The notes beneath the pieces were generated by a model, which was not told the origin of the DNA, searched no databases, and was given only the letters and a program-made list of their open reading frames with translations. Positions 9,080 through 16,893 of a stretch of DNA of 48,335 bases are shown in pieces. Position 1 is the stretch's first letter, and every line of letters begins with the position of its first letter. The stretch lies in NCBI GenBank assembly GCA_017882335.1, contig JADGPR010000017.1:1-48335 (forward strand), in the 5' to 3' direction. This DNA is from Bacteroidales bacterium. GTDB taxonomy: Bacteria > Bacteroidota > Bacteroidia > Bacteroidales > FEN-979. A program made the translations under genes and the position numbers.

Positions 9080-10351
9080 ATGATCAATATACCGGCGGCG
9101 GAGAAGAAAAGGGTGATGATCGTGGGCTGCGGATTTGCCGGACTGAAACTGGCCCGGAAGCTCAGGCATTCAGGGTACCAGGTAGTAATCGTTGATAAAC
9201 GTAATTACCACCAGTTTCAGCCACTTTTTTACCAGGTTGCTACGGCGGGTCTTGAACCCAGCGCAATCTCGTTTCCCTTGCGGAAGATCTTTCAGAATTA
9301 TAAAGATTTTTACATCAGGATTGCTGAAGTGATGAATATCGATACAGAAAAACAGCAACTCTGGACCACATTGGGAATCATACAATACGATTATCTTGTA
9401 CTTACCCAGGGCGCTTCCAATTTCTTTTTCGGAATGAAAACCATGGAATCTCTTTCCAAACCCATGAAATCTGTTTCCGAAGCGCTCGATCTGCGAAACA
9501 CCCTGCTGCAGAATTTCGAGAATGCGCTGGCTGCCACAACAGAGGAAGACCAGGAAGGGTTCCTGAACCTGGTGGTGGTGGGCGGAGGCCCTACCGGTGT
9601 TGAAGTTTCGGGCGCACTTGCTGATATGCGGAAATATGTGATCGGGAAGGACTACCCGGAACTTGTCAAAGAAAAGATCAACATTTACCTGGTTGAAGGG
9701 ATGAACAGGCTGCTCGTGGCGCTCTCGGAACGGTCGGCGGAGAAGGCAAAAGAATTCCTGGAACGCCTTGGCGTAGAAGTAATACTAAATTCCCAGGTCA
9801 GGAATTACGATGGAAAATATATTGAAACCTCTGATGGAAAAAAGATCCGGACGAACCTGGTCATCTGGACTGCAGGTATTACCGGGGCCAGGATCGGTGG
9901 ACTGCGGGAAAGTTCATACGGAAAAAACAACAGGCTTATGGTTGACCGTTTTAGCCAGGTACAGGGATATTCAAATATTTTTGCATTAGGAGATGTGGCA
10001 TTGATGGAAGAACCCCGTTTCCCCAATGGGCACCCGCAGGTAGCCCCGGTTGCGATTCAGCAGGCAAGACTCCTGGCAAAAAACCTGGTAAGGACCCGTA
10101 TTCAAAAAGATTTGATTCCTTTTTCCTATAAGGACAAAGGCACAATGGCAACGGTCGGCCGGAACCTGGCCATTGTGGAACTACCCAATGCCCGGTTTTA
10201 CGGAACCTTTGCCTGGATGGTATGGATGTTCGTTCACCTGATGTCGATCGTTGGCATACGGAACCGCTTCCTCATCCTGATCAACTGGTTCTGGAATTAT
10301 GTGACCTATGACACTTCATTGCGGCTGATCTTAAAACCCAAAGGATGTTAA
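9080..10351 (+). CDS. ndh: Type II NADH dehydrogenase (NAD(P)/FAD-dependent oxidoreductase)
   Basis: 423 aa, the usual length for NDH-2. The N-terminal FAD-binding Rossmann motif is VGCGFAGLKLARKL (about residues 16-29) with acidic VDKRNYHQFQPLFYQVATAGL after it. The second, NADH-binding motif is VVVGGGPTGVEVSGAL (about 172), and the late FAD motif is IFALGDVA (about 305). The C-terminal 45 residues are Trp/Phe-rich and hydrophobic, the amphipathic membrane anchor of this family. It transfers electrons from NADH to the quinone pool without proton pumping. In this organism that is probably menaquinone, since futalosine-pathway genes lie at 32-40 kb. The TPR gene starts 12 bases downstream and is probably co-transcribed. 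Confidence 0.93.
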   Translation: MINIPAAEKKRVMIVGCGFAGLKLARKLRHSGYQVVIVDKRNYHQFQPLFYQVATAGLEPSAISFPLRKIFQNYKDFYIRIAEVMNIDTEKQQLWTTLGIIQYDYLVLTQGASNFFFGMKTMESLSKPMKSVSEALDLRNTLLQNFENALAATTEEDQEGFLNLVVVGGGPTGVEVSGALADMRKYVIGKDYPELVKEKINIYLVEGMNRLLVALSERSAEKAKEFLERLGVEVILNSQVRNYDGKYIETSDGKKIRTNLVIWTAGITGARIGGLRESSYGKNNRLMVDRFSQVQGYSNIFALGDVALMEEPRFPNGHPQVAPVAIQQARLLAKNLVRTRIQKDLIPFSYKDKGTMATVGRNLAIVELPNARFYGTFAWMVWMFVHLMSIVGIRNRFLILINWFWNYVTYDTSLRLILKPKGC

Positions 10352-10363
10352 TGCAGTAATAGT

Positions 10364-12568
10364 ATGGAAAAAAACGATATTGAAAGAAGGTACCAAAAAG
10401 TGTGCAATGATATTTTCCAGGGACGGATCAAATCTGCCCTCGATGCCTTGGGAGCATTGCTCCGCATTGTAAACCGATCAGATTTTTTTTTCGATCTGGA
10501 AAATATCACCGAAAACTATCAGAGCCTGCTGAACTATGCATTCGAAGGGGCGAAAGACCCGGAACGGAAGGAGATCCTGAAGAAGATCTCTGCTTCTGTT
10601 CTTTCACTGGCCGATGAGGTCAGGGATACCTTAACGGCGAAAGACTATCCCCAAAAAAACACGGAAAAAGCCCTGATGGTACGTCTCCTCGGAGATGATC
10701 CGCAGGCAGTATCCGACCGGCTGGAAGAATTCCTGTCTGAAAATAACCTGCAACGGATGTTGAAGGAAACGGGAACATCTTCATCCGAAGCCAAGCCCAT
10801 TGAAAATATTTTCCGACTGATCTGGTTAACCCATAAGATGAAAGATACTTCCGTTGAAAAGATCCGCCCGATCGCTCATTCAACGATTTTCGAGAACCAC
10901 GAAAAATGCCTGGTAGTTTCTGCGCTTACCCTCAGCCTCCTGGATTTTTTTGACCCCCGGAAGATCCTTTTGCTGATGGAGTTCGTCGGCGAACATGAGA
11001 TGGAAGTTTACCAGCGCGCCCTCACGGGTCTTGGGCTTGTTTTGGTCTGGTACGACCGGCGGATCAGTTTTTACCCGGAAATCATGGTGAGGCTTGATGA
11101 ACTGAGCCAGGATGAAGGCATTCAACAGGACATGGAGGCATTGCTGCTCCAATTGCTCATGGCCCAGGAAACAGAATCCATCGTCAAGGCATTTGAAGAA
11201 GAAGTACTTCCCGACATGAAGAAAATGATGCCGAAATTTGAAGATAAGCTTCAATTGGATAAGATCTTCGGGGAAGAAGACCTGGAAGGGAAAAACCCTG
11301 ACTGGAAAGAGATGATCGATGAGGTTCCCGGGCTTTTCGAACGGATCGAAAAATTCACCCGTATGCAGATGGAAGGAGGCGATGTTTTCCTGAGCACCTT
11401 TTCCCAACTGAAACGGTTTGACTTCTTCACCCGGATGAGTAATTGGTTTGTTCCCTTCTATGCTGATCATCCCGACTTGAAAAACAACGAGAATGACGAA
11501 GAACAATTTTTCAGCAGGTTGCTGGAAGGTCTTGGAAGGGCTTTTTATCTCTGCAACTCCGACAAGTATTCCTTTGCCCTGAATTTCAATGCTGTTCCTC
11601 CGCAACAGCGATCGATGATTATGACCTATTTCGAAGCCGAACTGGAACAGATGAAGGAAATGGCTTCGGAAGAGGATATCCTGAGTCCAACGGCAGCATC
11701 GAATGCGATCTTTATCCAATATATCCAGGATCTTTACAGGTTCTTCAAACTCTATCCCTTCCACAATGAATTTTATGATATCTTCCAGAAAAAAATCCGG
11801 TTTACGGAACTCTATTTCTACAAGACTTTCTTTGAACGCGACAATTTTACTGCCCGGCTTGCTGCATTCTATTTTGATAAAAATCATTACCCGGAAGCCA
11901 TTGAGATGAACAAATACCTGGTTGAAAAAGAAGGGCCAAAAGGTGAATATTATGAGAAGATCGGTTATTCTTACCAAAAAATGGGGTTGTTTCCCGAAGC
12001 CATTGAATTCTATAAAAAAGCAGAATTATTCGATGGTGACCGCCTCTGGATTCTAAAGAAATTGGGTTGGTGTTCCCTGAAACTGAAGGATTATACAAAT
12101 GCCCTGAAATATTTTGAAGGATGTGCACAGATTCAGCCGGACGACCTCACGATCCAGGCGCAGATCGGCCAATGTCATCTGAGCCTGAAGAATTTCGAAG
12201 AAGCCATGAACAGTTATTCAAAAGTTCTTTACTTCCAGCCCGGAAACTTTAAGGTGCTCCGCCCAATCGCTTACTGCCAGTTTGTTCTCGGGAAACTTGA
12301 CCATGCTGAAGAATCATACCAGCAGATACTTTCAGGCTCCGACTTCCCCGGGCCGTTTGATCTGATGAATGCCGGGCATGTCCTGCTCTGCCTTAATAAA
12401 AGAAAGGAAGCGCTTACACTATATAAGAAAAGCAAATCCGACCTTTTCTTTGCAACGAATTCTTTCCAGTCGGCTTTTGAGGAAGATACCCCCTACCTCC
12501 TGAAAAACGGGATCAACGGGGAAGACTTACCACTGCTGATGGATTACCTGTTGTTCCAGGTTGAATGA
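10364..12568 (+). CDS. Tetratricopeptide-repeat protein, cytoplasmic
   Basis: 734 aa without signal peptide or membrane segment. The first 480 residues are acidic and helical with no recognised domain. From about 500 to 685 there are five or so TPR units with the usual spacing (YYEKIGYSYQKMGLFPEAIE, LGWCSLKLKDYTNALKYFE, IGQCHLSLKNFEEAMNSY, IAYCQFVLGKLDHAEESY). TPRs bind partner proteins. The close spacing to ndh suggests a shared transcript but not a shared function. Similar long TPR proteins are common in Bacteroidota and mostly lack a known role. Confidence 0.87.
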   Translation: MEKNDIERRYQKVCNDIFQGRIKSALDALGALLRIVNRSDFFFDLENITENYQSLLNYAFEGAKDPERKEILKKISASVLSLADEVRDTLTAKDYPQKNTEKALMVRLLGDDPQAVSDRLEEFLSENNLQRMLKETGTSSSEAKPIENIFRLIWLTHKMKDTSVEKIRPIAHSTIFENHEKCLVVSALTLSLLDFFDPRKILLLMEFVGEHEMEVYQRALTGLGLVLVWYDRRISFYPEIMVRLDELSQDEGIQQDMEALLLQLLMAQETESIVKAFEEEVLPDMKKMMPKFEDKLQLDKIFGEEDLEGKNPDWKEMIDEVPGLFERIEKFTRMQMEGGDVFLSTFSQLKRFDFFTRMSNWFVPFYADHPDLKNNENDEEQFFSRLLEGLGRAFYLCNSDKYSFALNFNAVPPQQRSMIMTYFEAELEQMKEMASEEDILSPTAASNAIFIQYIQDLYRFFKLYPFHNEFYDIFQKKIRFTELYFYKTFFERDNFTARLAAFYFDKNHYPEAIEMNKYLVEKEGPKGEYYEKIGYSYQKMGLFPEAIEFYKKAELFDGDRLWILKKLGWCSLKLKDYTNALKYFEGCAQIQPDDLTIQAQIGQCHLSLKNFEEAMNSYSKVLYFQPGNFKVLRPIAYCQFVLGKLDHAEESYQQILSGSDFPGPFDLMNAGHVLLCLNKRKEALTLYKKSKSDLFFATNSFQSAFEEDTPYLLKNGINGEDLPLLMDYLLFQVE

Positions 12569-12613
12569 TGTTCTTCCTAAGATTAGAATGGCTACTAACA
12601 AAATAACAAAATA

Positions 12614-12700
12614 GCGTTGCTTCGTTACGCTCGCAATGACAACTACTTCCTCTTACTCACAAAACGAATTGTCATTGCGAGGAACGAAGTGACGAAGCAA
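12614..12700. repeat. Imperfect inverted repeat of the dispersed 'cattgcgaggaacgaag' type
   Basis: The left arm (12614-12643, GCGTTGCTTCGTTACGCTCG...) and the right arm (12669-12700) are imperfect reverse complements separated by about 25 bases. The right arm has an extra six bases. A transcript would form a strong hairpin between the TPR and SDR genes, and could serve as a transcription end. From memory, sequences of the type TCATTGCGAGGAACGAAG recur as dispersed intergenic repeats in many unrelated bacterial genomes. Confidence 0.75.
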
Positions 12701-12728
12701 AGCGAAAAATATGTTAAAATCCAAGAAA

Positions 12729-13328
12729 ATGAAGATCCTGATAATCGGAGGAAATGGGACAATTGGTAGACGGATAAAGGAAAGATTACAGACTAACCAT
12801 GAAATCATTGTGGCCGGGAAAAACTCAGGCGACCTGAAATTCAACCTGGAAAACAGTTCGTCAATCAGGGAATTATTTGAAAAAATTGGTCCACTGGATG
12901 CCATCATCGCTGTTGCAGGCGATGCGAAATGGGACAGGTTTGAAAACTTAACAGAGGATGACTATTATACCGGCATCCGGAGTAAGCTGATGGGACAAGT
13001 GAACCTTGTCAGAATAGGTAAGGACTATCTCAATTATGGAGGTTCGATCACATTGACTTCCGGAATCCTGGCCGACGAACCGGAAATCATGACAACCAGT
13101 GCAGCCATGGTCAACGGGGCCATTCACAGCTTTGTAAAAGCCGTGAACCTGGAATTAGAAACAATCCGGGTGAATGTCGTCTGTTCTGATGTCGTCGAAG
13201 ATTCGTTTGAAAGATACAAAAACTTCTTTCCGGGACACAGGCCCGTTCCGATGGAAAAAGTCACTGATGCTTATGTTAAATGCATTGAAGGTACTATCAG
13301 AGGAGAAATAATCAGAATTAAGGCCTAA
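12729..13328 (+). CDS. Short-chain dehydrogenase/reductase-like protein lacking the usual Tyr
   Basis: 199 aa from the ATG at 12729 (MKILIIGGNGTIG), which matches how this short SDR subfamily begins. A second ATG at 12711 would add six residues. The nucleotide-binding glycine motif GGNGTIG is at residues 7-13, AGDA replaces the NNAG region, and the Ser of LTSG is present. The normal YxxxK motif reads SAAMVNGAIHSFVKA: Lys is kept and the Tyr position holds Met/Asn. This substitution is typical of the small SDR group I recall, so it is probably a family trait rather than decay. Substrate unknown. Confidence 0.85.
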   Translation: MKILIIGGNGTIGRRIKERLQTNHEIIVAGKNSGDLKFNLENSSSIRELFEKIGPLDAIIAVAGDAKWDRFENLTEDDYYTGIRSKLMGQVNLVRIGKDYLNYGGSITLTSGILADEPEIMTTSAAMVNGAIHSFVKAVNLELETIRVNVVCSDVVEDSFERYKNFFPGHRPVPMEKVTDAYVKCIEGTIRGEIIRIKA

Positions 13329-13591
13329 ACCTCCACCACCCGGATCGTCCAGAAGTCATCCGAAAGATTCTCTTCTTCCAGGTACTGATAAGGCATTGTA
13401 AAATAGCCTTTCAAACCCCAACCGGTTCCCCAGCTGTTGCGGATGATAAAACGTTTGTTCACCGATTTAATGCCATCCCTGATCTGTGCGCCGTTATCGC
13501 TGTCGATGCTATGCTCGATGACCCTTTCATTGTAATAGATAAAAAAGGGTGCAAAGACATTAAAATTTAGCAGATAACCATGTTCTGACAA
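13325..13591 (-). pseudogene. Internally deleted remnant of a papain-family (C1) cysteine peptidase
   Basis: The open frame runs only from a stop at 13598-13600 to 13325, and any start would be TTG at 13591. The first half (APFFIYYNERVIEHSIDSD, IRDGIKSV) matches the segment that follows the catalytic Cys region in bacterial C1 peptidases. The second half (RFIIRNSWGTGWGLKGYFTM, PYQYL, DDFWTIRVVE) matches the extreme C-terminus with its Asn-Ser-Trp-Gly active-site block. In intact proteins roughly 100 residues, including the catalytic His, lie between them. Here they are joined at VNK. The N-terminal Cys region is also missing. It overlaps the SDR stop by four bases on the opposite strand. Confidence 0.75.
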
Positions 13592-13598
13592 TTTGTAT

Positions 13599-13606
13599 TA
13601 TTTTTG
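13599..13606 (+). promoter_or_regulatory. Candidate -7 box for the universal stress protein gene
   Basis: TATTTTTG matches TAnnTTTG, 26 bases before the start at 13633. No clear -33 element. Confidence 0.4.
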
Positions 13607-13632
13607 TTTCTCATCCATGACAAAACATTTGC

Positions 13633-14430
13633 ATGAAAAAGCCTGTTCTCGTCCCAACCGACCTTACCGATGTGGCAACAAAAGCCATTCATCAGGCAGG
13701 GATCATCGCAAAAAAAGCCGGTACCTCTGTTTCCCTTTTGCATGTCCTCAATGAAAAATCACCTTCTAGGGAAGATGCAGAGAAACAACTTAAAATTGAA
13801 GCTGAGCGTGTCAAGGAATTGACCGGTAAAGTATGTGAGATACTTCTGATGGAAGGTTCGATCTTCGAAGTGATTCCCCAAGTTACGTGCGATCAGGGTT
13901 TTGATCTTATGGTGATCGGAACACACGGCATTCATGGAATCAAACAGCATTTCATGGGTGCAAACATTCTGAAATTGGTCAACAGGATACATGCGCCTGT
14001 GTTGGTAATGCAGAAGGATTCACCGCTCATGGAGAACTTCCGCACGCTCGTTATGCCTGTTAGCAGTCATGTGGATTTTCATAAAGAGATTGATTCAGTC
14101 CTGTTTTTCACTTCACTTTTTGGTACGGAAGTTCATCTATATTCAATCTATAAGCCAGGCTTTGAATGGCCGGAACAAACACTGAAAAACATAGAAGATG
14201 CAAAGTCCACATTTGAATCCAACGGCGTAACATTGATAAGGGTGAAGGAGGAACAGAAAGTCTTCTCACAAGGATATGCCAAACAAACCCTTCTCTATGC
14301 CGGTTCTGCCGGCGCCGACCTGATTTCGGTGATGTCGACACCCTCTGATGACTATTACTACTTTGCTGCTGCAGACAAAGAAGCATTGTTGCTGAATGAC
14401 CTGTATCTGCAGGTATTGTGTACCGGATGA
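13633..14430 (+). CDS. Universal stress protein, tandem UspA domains
   Basis: 265 aa. Residues 1-135 form a complete Usp domain: VLVPTDLTDVATKAIHQA at the start, LLHVL, and the nucleotide-binding block DLMVIGTHGIHGIKQHFMG followed by APVLVMQ. Residues 140-265 form a second, more diverged Usp domain (FRTLVMPVSSHVDF, GADLISVMSTPSDDYYYF) without the Gly-rich ATP motif. Such proteins act in the cytoplasm in stress and energy-state responses. It lies 57 bases before the leucine-degradation operon on the same strand, so partial co-transcription is possible. Confidence 0.9.
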   Translation: MKKPVLVPTDLTDVATKAIHQAGIIAKKAGTSVSLLHVLNEKSPSREDAEKQLKIEAERVKELTGKVCEILLMEGSIFEVIPQVTCDQGFDLMVIGTHGIHGIKQHFMGANILKLVNRIHAPVLVMQKDSPLMENFRTLVMPVSSHVDFHKEIDSVLFFTSLFGTEVHLYSIYKPGFEWPEQTLKNIEDAKSTFESNGVTLIRVKEEQKVFSQGYAKQTLLYAGSAGADLISVMSTPSDDYYYFAAADKEALLLNDLYLQVLCTG

Positions 14431-14487
14431 TACGGGATGAATCGCCTTTTCATTTTTACTTATTTTTTTTACTTATCGATCTAACAA

Positions 14488-16095
14488 ATGTTCAGACTGG
14501 AAAGCAAGATAAACACCAAAGGAGCTGAATTCCTCAGAAACAGGGATGAATATCTCCCGATCCTGGCAAAATTCAAAGATACCCTGTCGAAAGTCAGGCA
14601 GGGCGGGCCTCCGCTGTTAGTGGCAAGGCACAAGGAGCGGGGCAAACTTCTGGCCCGGGAACGGATTGATTTATTGGTGGATAAAAATACGCCATTCATT
14701 GAACTGTCGACCCTGGCAGCTTACGACCTATACAATAATGAATTTCCTTCGGCTGGTATCGTGACCGGGATTGGTGTGATCCATGGAAAGGAAACCATGA
14801 TTATTGCCAATGATGCTACGGTAAAGGGAGGAACCTATATTAAGGAAACCATTAAGAAACATGTGAGGGCACAGGAAATTGCCATGGAGAATCATCTTCC
14901 CTGCGTTTATCTTGTGGATTCCGGAGGTGTTTTTTTACCGGAGCAGGCAAATGTTTTTCCTGATAAATACGATTTCGGACGATTCTTCTTCAACCAGGCA
15001 AGGTTATCAGCCAAAGGGATCCCGCAGATTGCCGTGGTCATGGGGTCCTGCACAGCAGGTGGCGCTTATGTACCCGCTATGAGCGATGAAACTATCATCG
15101 TAAGGAACCAGGGAACTATTTTTATCGGAGGCCCGCCACTTGTGAAAGCGGCTACCGGTGCGGAAGTTACGGCAGAAGAACTGGGCGGCGCCGAGGTGCA
15201 CACATCCATTTCCGGCGTTGCCGACCACATGGCAGAAAATGACGTTCATGCCATCCAGATCTGCAGGAACATCTTTGAATCCATCCAGCGCCATGAGTAC
15301 CAGCATTTGGAAACCATTCCTGTGGAAGAACCCTTTTATAACGCTGAAGAACTTTATGGTATTCTCCCAATTGACCTGAAGAAACCGGTGGATTCGCGGG
15401 AGATCCTTGCACGTATCGTAGATGGAAGCAAATTCCATGAATTCAAGGAACGGTACGCCCCTACCCTGGTTACCGGTTTTGCACACATCATGGGCTACCC
15501 GGTAGGAATTCTTGCGAACAATGGCGTATTGTTCGGGGAAACTGCCCTGAAAGGAGCTCATTTTGTGCAGCTTTGCACCAACCGGAACATTCCCATCCTG
15601 TTCCTGCAGAATGTCACAGGATTTATCGTTGGCAAGGAATACGAACGCGGAGGAATTGCCCGTGATGGCGCAAAGTTCGTGCATGCCGTCGCCAATGCCG
15701 ATGTTCCCAAGTTCACCATCATCTTCGGAGGATCGTTTGGCGCCGGGAATTATGCCATGGCTGGGAGAGCCTATGAGCCAAGGTTTTTATTTATGTATCC
15801 GAATTCCAAGATATCCGTCATGGGAGGCGAACAGGCAGCAAATGTCCTGATCACCGTGAAGGAAGACCAGCTACATGCCCAGGGTAAAACCTTGTCCGGG
15901 GAGGAACGTGAAAAAATGCGGCAGACCATCCTGAAAAAATACGAAGATGAGGGGTCTGCTTATTTCAGTACCGCAAGGTTATGGGATGATGGCATCATTG
16001 ATCCCACAGATACCCGGAAAATTCTGGGACTATCCATTGCCATTTCCCAGAACAGGAAATATGAAAAAACCAAATACGGAGTATTCAGAATGTAA
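14488..16095 (+). CDS. liuB: Methylcrotonoyl-CoA carboxylase beta (carboxyltransferase) subunit
   Basis: 535 aa, the full length of MCC beta. It carries carboxyltransferase N and C halves. Diagnostic blocks are GGPPLLVARHKERGKLLARE, VDSGGVFLPEQANVFPDKYD (the MCC-type signature), GSCTAGGAYVPAMSDE, GTIFIGGPPLVKAATGAEV and FGGSFGAGNYAMAGRAYEPR. It moves carboxyl from biotin to 3-methylcrotonyl-CoA. The alpha subunit is at 16894, and the hydratase acting on the product lies between them. This is the first gene of the leucine/isovalerate operon: the next gene begins after four bases. A propionyl-CoA carboxylase assignment is less likely given the neighbours. Confidence 0.93.
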   Translation: MFRLESKINTKGAEFLRNRDEYLPILAKFKDTLSKVRQGGPPLLVARHKERGKLLARERIDLLVDKNTPFIELSTLAAYDLYNNEFPSAGIVTGIGVIHGKETMIIANDATVKGGTYIKETIKKHVRAQEIAMENHLPCVYLVDSGGVFLPEQANVFPDKYDFGRFFFNQARLSAKGIPQIAVVMGSCTAGGAYVPAMSDETIIVRNQGTIFIGGPPLVKAATGAEVTAEELGGAEVHTSISGVADHMAENDVHAIQICRNIFESIQRHEYQHLETIPVEEPFYNAEELYGILPIDLKKPVDSREILARIVDGSKFHEFKERYAPTLVTGFAHIMGYPVGILANNGVLFGETALKGAHFVQLCTNRNIPILFLQNVTGFIVGKEYERGGIARDGAKFVHAVANADVPKFTIIFGGSFGAGNYAMAGRAYEPRFLFMYPNSKISVMGGEQAANVLITVKEDQLHAQGKTLSGEEREKMRQTILKKYEDEGSAYFSTARLWDDGIIDPTDTRKILGLSIAISQNRKYEKTKYGVFRM

Positions 16096-16098
16096 GCT

Positions 16099-16884
16099 AT
16101 GAGAAAGTTTGAAACCCTGGAAGTTGACCTTGATCATGGGATTCTGACCGTTTTACTGAACCGGCCTGAGATCCATAATGCATTTAACGAAACCATGTTA
16201 AAGGAGCTGGCCGGAATTTTCGAAGATGTTGACAAACCGGAGATTCTTTGTGTTGTGCTGCGCGGGAAGGGTAAATCCTTCTGCGCCGGGGTTGACCTTC
16301 AATGGATGAAGGCGGTTTCACGGAACAGCCATGAACAGAATTACCAGGAAAGTCTCCTTCTTTCAAAATGTTTTGAGTCCATATATACCTGCCCCAAGCC
16401 TACAATAGCCATTGTTCATGGAGCAGCGCTCGGCGGGGCCAATGGGTTGCTGTCTGCCTGTGATCTGGCCTATTGCACCGATACTTCTGTTTTCTCGTTG
16501 AGCGAGGTCAAGATCGGGATCGTACCGGCGACCATTTCCCCTTATGTGATTAAGCGGATCGGCGAGTATGGGGCACGGGAGCTCATGCTCACAGGACGCA
16601 GGATCAACGGGAAGGAAGCCGAAACATTCCGGCTTGTGAATAAATCGGTGCCACCGGAACTGATCGAAGAAACCGTAGCCGAAACCATCGCAAATCTTCG
16701 CACCAGCGGCCCAAAGGCAATGAACCATTGCAAGTCGCTCATCCACGAGGTCTGCAATCATCTTACGATGAAAGAAGCATATGACTATACGGCACGGATG
16801 ATCGCTGATATCCGGGCTTCAGAAGAAGGCCAGGAAGGGATGAATGCTTTTCTGGAAAAACGAAAACCAAACTGGGTGCACTAA
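16099..16884 (+). CDS. liuC: Enoyl-CoA hydratase, probably 3-methylglutaconyl-CoA hydratase
   Basis: 261 aa, crotonase fold. The oxyanion-hole segments are KGKSFCAGVDLQWMKA (about 54-69) and IVHGAALGGANGLLSACDLA (about 104-123). The active-site helix FSLSEVKIGIVPATISPYVI has Glu at the crotonase position, followed by GRRINGKEAETFRLVNK. In methylglutaconyl-CoA hydratases the APATISPYV segment is characteristic and is nearly matched here. It would hydrate 3-methylglutaconyl-CoA to HMG-CoA. It sits between the two carboxylase subunits, four bases after beta and nine before alpha, in a translationally tight operon. Confidence 0.9.
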   Translation: MRKFETLEVDLDHGILTVLLNRPEIHNAFNETMLKELAGIFEDVDKPEILCVVLRGKGKSFCAGVDLQWMKAVSRNSHEQNYQESLLLSKCFESIYTCPKPTIAIVHGAALGGANGLLSACDLAYCTDTSVFSLSEVKIGIVPATISPYVIKRIGEYGARELMLTGRRINGKEAETFRLVNKSVPPELIEETVAETIANLRTSGPKAMNHCKSLIHEVCNHLTMKEAYDYTARMIADIRASEEGQEGMNAFLEKRKPNWVH

Positions 16885-16893
16885 ACTGACCGA

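Noticed and set aside
10880-11977. 365-codon open frame on the minus strand
   Set aside because: It lies wholly inside the TPR protein gene, its translation is low-complexity Phe/His-rich and it has no signal or domain; a codon-usage shadow of the plus-strand gene.
12729-13328. SDR gene called inactive because the Tyr of YxxxK is absent
   Set aside because: The same replacement occurs, as I recall, throughout this short SDR subgroup, so it is not evidence of decay.
15007-15684. 225-codon minus-strand frame
   Set aside because: Antisense to conserved carboxyltransferase motifs of liuB; no domain of its own.
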